Below are positions 7,355-10,306 of a stretch of 10,306 nt of DNA, piece by piece. Positions within the stretch are counted from its first letter, which is position 1. Every line of letters starts with the position of its first letter. A program made the position numbers and the translations under genes. Origin of the DNA: Prevotella sp. (GTDB taxonomy: Bacteria > Bacteroidota > Bacteroidia > Bacteroidales > Bacteroidaceae); contig JAJQAR010000240.1 in NCBI GenBank assembly GCA_021203705.1, positions 1-10,306 of the forward strand, in the 5' to 3' direction. A model generated the notes under the pieces. The model was not told the DNA's origin and did no database searches. It was given only the letters and a program-made list of their open reading frames with translations.

Positions 7355-8710
7355 ATGAAAAAATATTTATTGACAGCAATTATAGCCGCAGCGAGCACAA
7401 TAAGTTTTGCGCAGAGCTATGAAGATTATGGGCTCAAGATATTCAACTTCGTAGGAGGTTATTATTACATGCGAGGATTGGCTATATCCACCGACGGCAG
7501 ATATATCGCTGGGGAAGTAGGCACTGGTGAAGGCACGTTTATCTATGATGTGGAGACAGGTGATGATTATATACACATAGCAGAGAGTGCGTATGGCTCG
7601 AGGGCAGAAGGAGTTTCAGACGCAGGTGTCGCTGCGACGTTTGATATATCTCCAATGACTATCAGCATAGACGGTACAGAGACAGTGCTTGGAGGAAACC
7701 AGGGTGATGCAAGTTTTGCCTCTGACATCACCCCGGATGGTAGTATTGTGGTAGGCAGTGTGGCAAGAGAAGTCGGTTCAGTGATAATTAATGATGAGGA
7801 CTGGTCAAGTTATTATGGCAATGCCTGTTATTGGATAGATGGTCAGCCGTATTACTTGCCAGAGCCGACTGCGGAGGATGTCGGTCTTACTGTGATTGAG
7901 GAGGACGAAGGAGAGACAGATTATTCAATGGATGGCACCCATGCCTCGTTTATCAGTGATGATGGCAGTGTGATAGTAGGATATTTTTATGATAGGTTTG
8001 CCACATGGCCATGTATCGCATGGACAAAAGGCGAAAATGGTGAATATACCTGCGACCCGATATGCAAGGGCTATTTTCAGGAGGATCAATGGTGGGATTA
8101 TACTCAGGATGCACCTGATAATCCGTATTTTACATTCCACCCGACAGGTCTTAGTGGAGATGGAAAGTACATAGCCATCAATTTGGAATCCAGTGAAGGC
8201 TATCAGAATACGACTATCGGCAGATACAACCGTTTGACAGGAGAGTTGGAGGCCATTGCAGATAACGAGGATAACAGTTTTGAGGGATCAGGAGTTGCCA
8301 ATGATGGTACTATATTAGCGAGGTCAGGCAGTGGAGATGCATATATCTGGAAAGTGGGAGCAGAGCCGAAGCGGCTTCGAGCCGAATATTCGGAGTTATT
8401 TGATGAATTGTATGCTTTTGATGAACAAACAGAGCACTGGCCGATGGCAATCACTCCGGATGGGAGATATATCATGGGCTATGCGTGGATGTATGACGAG
8501 AGTATAAGTACGGAGAGTGGTTATTACTGTTTCTATCGTCTTGACACAGTGCAGTATGCCGATGCCGCCGGCATTGTTTCGGTAACGAATAATGAAAATG
8601 ACAGTGTTGAAGGCATATACAGTGTTGACGGAAGGCGTCTGAACAAGTTGCAGCCAGGAATCAATATAGTAAAGAAGAACGGAAAGACATCAAAATATCT
8701 AATCAGATAA
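7355..8710 (+). CDS. Secreted HAF-like repeat protein (probable seven-bladed beta-propeller), copy 2
   Basis: A 451-residue paralogue of the preceding gene, alignable over its whole length. The signal peptide is residues 1-19 (SFA/Q20). The seven S-x-D-G-x-x-I-x-G units fall near residues 43-65, 86-106, 124-160, 199-223, 265-292, 313-332 and 365-397 (for example ISDDGSVIVGYF and ITPDGRYIMGY). The cysteine arrangement of the first copy is kept: C220, then CDPIC at C233 and C237, followed by a W-rich insert (DQWWDY). The shared tail starts at about residue 406 (YSVDGRRLN, GINIVKK, KTSKYLIR). Differences from copy 1 concentrate in the loops, especially around 140-155 and 181-197, as expected if the two propellers bind different ligands (inference). 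It lies 58 bases after copy 1; the gap is A/T-rich with no hairpin. Confidence 0.8.
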   Translation: MKKYLLTAIIAAASTISFAQSYEDYGLKIFNFVGGYYYMRGLAISTDGRYIAGEVGTGEGTFIYDVETGDDYIHIAESAYGSRAEGVSDAGVAATFDISPMTISIDGTETVLGGNQGDASFASDITPDGSIVVGSVAREVGSVIINDEDWSSYYGNACYWIDGQPYYLPEPTAEDVGLTVIEEDEGETDYSMDGTHASFISDDGSVIVGYFYDRFATWPCIAWTKGENGEYTCDPICKGYFQEDQWWDYTQDAPDNPYFTFHPTGLSGDGKYIAINLESSEGYQNTTIGRYNRLTGELEAIADNEDNSFEGSGVANDGTILARSGSGDAYIWKVGAEPKRLRAEYSELFDELYAFDEQTEHWPMAITPDGRYIMGYAWMYDESISTESGYYCFYRLDTVQYADAAGIVSVTNNENDSVEGIYSVDGRRLNKLQPGINIVKKNGKTSKYLIR

Positions 8711-8740
8711 TAAATTTTCATTAAACAACCAAACGAATTT

Positions 8741-10306
8741 ATGATTAAAAATTTCATCTCAAAGTCTGGAAAACACGGAATGTTTTTCAGACTTTCGTTT
8801 TTATTGTGCGCCATGTTCTCAATCAGTTTGAGCACATACGCAGCAGAGATCACAGTAGAGGATTTTGTTTTGGATGAGGAGGTAACCGTTGAGGGGTCTT
8901 ATTTCTCAAAGCATTATTACTCATATACTGCTACTGAGAATGGTACTTTGTCAATATTGGCGACCGACGTGGTTTACAGTTACACAGATGAGACCTTTAC
9001 GGAGGAGAGTCTGGAGGGCTGGACAAATTTCGGGAATGAGAATGGTAAGAAGCGGGTAACCTTGGAAGTGGAGGCAGGAAAAACATATTATTTGCTTTTC
9101 CAGTTGCAGAGTAAAACACCGGGAACGTATTACGCCACGTTGTTAAGTACCGATACGAAACCAGAGATAACCTATTGCAACCCAGCGGAGGGCAGCGTGC
9201 TGAGCATAGAATACGACCAGCCTATCGGACTTAGGTTCTCTATGGATGTTTCAGTGGGAACAGCAACGTTGACATCTGGGGAGCAGTCAGCGACACTTAC
9301 CCTTAACAGTTATGGCGGGTATTACAATTATTATTACAGGGACATAATTTATGGCTGGTTGTCGAGTGGAGCGATAAAGTCAGGCGATGTCATCACATTC
9401 ACGCTCACAGATGTGCAAAGCAGCAATGGTACTTTATACGGAGATGACGGAACGATAACCATTAATTATTACGCACCGTTGATACCTACGGAACTGTCAG
9501 CAGAAAGTCTGCCAGAGGTATTCCTGCCTTGGTGGAACGAGGGTGATGAGAGCGGAATTATGACATTGACATTTACGGGTGATATTTCGGCAGACGAGGG
9601 CTTGGCACCGAAAGTAGAATTGAGGTACGGAGAGGTAGAGTCAGATGCCGGTATATATTCGGAGACAGTCACACCGACAGTTGAGGGCAATACATTGACA
9701 GTTGACTTTACAGGCAAGTTGCGTTTGAGGAAGAAGATGTTGTCTGGCACGACAGAGAAATACTCCACTATTACGGTGAGGGTTACAAATCTGTATGATA
9801 TAAACGGGACACATGTCTATACCACAGGACAGGGCACTGTCGGTTCGTTAAGTTACAAAATTCCTTATACAGAGTTTACAATCACCCCAAGCGACAGCAT
9901 GACAGTGCAGAGTTTAAGTCAGGTGGTGATAGAATATCCTGCCGGCATTAAATTGGAGGATGCTTCAAAGGTATCTGTTCAGAATTTCGCAGAACAAGAG
10001 GTTGCCGTAGGAACGAGTGTTGAGGCGGTTTGCGAGGATGGTTCTGATGTGCCGACAAAGCTAATTGTTACTTTGGACAAGACAATTACGGATAACGGCA
10101 GTTATTTAATCGTTATACCGAAAGGCAGTCTGTTGATAAACTATCCCGACTATATTTCGTATGATTATAAAGTATCGGAGGTGTTTATTGTAGATGACAC
10201 CACATGGATAGGCAGTGTAAACATGGATAGCGGGAATAAAGGTAACGGAAAGATCTATACCATTGACGGACAACTTGTGAAAATTCCGACAATAAAGGGA
10301 ATATAT
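8741..10306 (+). CDS. Secreted multidomain Ig-like protein with C-terminal tail, truncated by window end
   Basis: Open from ATG 8741 to the window end, 522 codons with no stop. The signal peptide covers about residues 1-35 and is long at its N-terminus; M14 (ATG at 8780) is an alternative start that still leaves a good signal ending in STYAA. Residues about 36-140 resemble a PPC-like beta-sandwich (YYSYTATENGTLSI, then VEAGKTYYLLF). Three Ig-like modules seem to follow: about 142-243 (YCNPAEGSVLSIEY), about 245-378, and about 379-485 (ITPSDSMTVQSLSQVVIEYP, then NGSYLIVIPKGSL). From residue 504 the tail begins (IYTIDGQLVKI, KGIY), so the gene should stop within roughly 10-15 codons beyond the window. 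The modules resemble surface adhesins or carbohydrate-interacting proteins, but no binding site can be named. The gap to the previous gene is 30 bases. Confidence 0.8.
   Translation, partial: MIKNFISKSGKHGMFFRLSFLLCAMFSISLSTYAAEITVEDFVLDEEVTVEGSYFSKHYYSYTATENGTLSILATDVVYSYTDETFTEESLEGWTNFGNENGKKRVTLEVEAGKTYYLLFQLQSKTPGTYYATLLSTDTKPEITYCNPAEGSVLSIEYDQPIGLRFSMDVSVGTATLTSGEQSATLTLNSYGGYYNYYYRDIIYGWLSSGAIKSGDVITFTLTDVQSSNGTLYGDDGTITINYYAPLIPTELSAESLPEVFLPWWNEGDESGIMTLTFTGDISADEGLAPKVELRYGEVESDAGIYSETVTPTVEGNTLTVDFTGKLRLRKKMLSGTTEKYSTITVRVTNLYDINGTHVYTTGQGTVGSLSYKIPYTEFTITPSDSMTVQSLSQVVIEYPAGIKLEDASKVSVQNFAEQEVAVGTSVEAVCEDGSDVPTKLIVTLDKTITDNGSYLIVIPKGSLLINYPDYISYDYKVSEVFIVDDTTWIGSVNMDSGNKGNGKIYTIDGQLVKIPTIKGIY

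Larger units (their letters stand above)
5971..8710 (+). repeat. Tandem gene duplication (two HAF-like repeat proteins)
   Basis: The two neighbouring genes align end to end in protein and keep near-identical DNA blocks. Bases 6640-6660 equal 8051-8071 (21 identical bases covering the CDPICKG codons). Bases 6549-6569 equal 7960-7980 (the DGSVIVG codons). The ends around 7270 and 8686 share a block covering KTSKY. The rest has diverged clearly, so this is an older direct duplication with conserved cores, not an assembly artefact. Confidence 0.85.
94..10306 (+). other. Probable single operon of eight exported proteins
   Basis: All eight genes are co-directional, with gaps of 52, 6, 49, 22, 30, 58 and 30 bases. 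None of these gaps holds a convincing TAnnTTTG-type promoter element or a GC-rich hairpin followed by T-rich sequence. Genes without the C-terminal tail come first (periplasm, outer membrane, lipoprotein) and the five tail-bearing ones follow. Co-transcription is an inference; the transcript probably starts in or before 1-93 and continues past the window. Confidence 0.6.

Noticed and set aside
5971..8710. Possibility that the two similar genes reflect an assembly duplication
   Set aside because: Identity is limited to short blocks; most of the DNA and several loops differ, so this is a genuine diverged paralogue pair.
9469..9768. 99-codon open frame on the minus strand
   Set aside because: Antisense to the last gene, which stays open for 522 codons with a signal peptide and ends in the shared tail.

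Overview
The window looks like chromosomal DNA from a member of the Bacteroidota, most likely a Prevotella-like member of the Bacteroidales. Four things point there. The gene families (an Omp28-type lipoprotein, a DUF6029-like outer-membrane barrel, a TlpA-like thioredoxin) are typical of the phylum. Start codons follow A-rich leaders without a clear Shine-Dalgarno sequence. The lipoprotein has acidic residues after its lipid-anchored cysteine. Five proteins end in the short Y-x-x-x-G-(R/Q) ... G-(I/V/L) ... (K/R) tail common in Prevotella secreted proteins. No RNA gene, mobile element, CRISPR array or clear terminator was seen.

All eight genes lie on the + strand, separated by 6 to 58 bases, and look like one operon entering the window at its 5' end and leaving at its 3' end. 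In order they are: a periplasmic TlpA/ResA-like thioredoxin (94-579); an outer-membrane beta-barrel, probably DUF6029 (632-2284); an Omp28-type lipoprotein with CxxC (2291-3124); a small secreted beta-rich protein of unknown function (3174-3842); a large secreted multidomain protein with a second Omp28/thioredoxin-like CxxC domain (3865-5940); two tandem paralogues built from seven HAF-like 'S-x-D-G-x-x-I-x-G' repeats, probably beta-propellers (5971-7296 and 7355-8710); and a multidomain Ig-like surface protein cut by the window end just short of its own C-terminus (8741-10306).

Every product carries an export signal. The first three (periplasm, outer membrane, lipid anchor) lack the C-terminal tail. 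The last five carry it and are probably exported to or across the cell surface, perhaps by a type IX secretion system. Three of the eight proteins contain thioredoxin-like CxxC plus cis-proline signatures, and the barrel and the small protein have paired cysteines. The locus may therefore be an envelope or surface thiol-disulfide system that serves its own secreted substrates. That is an inference from gene content; no function is shown by the sequence alone.
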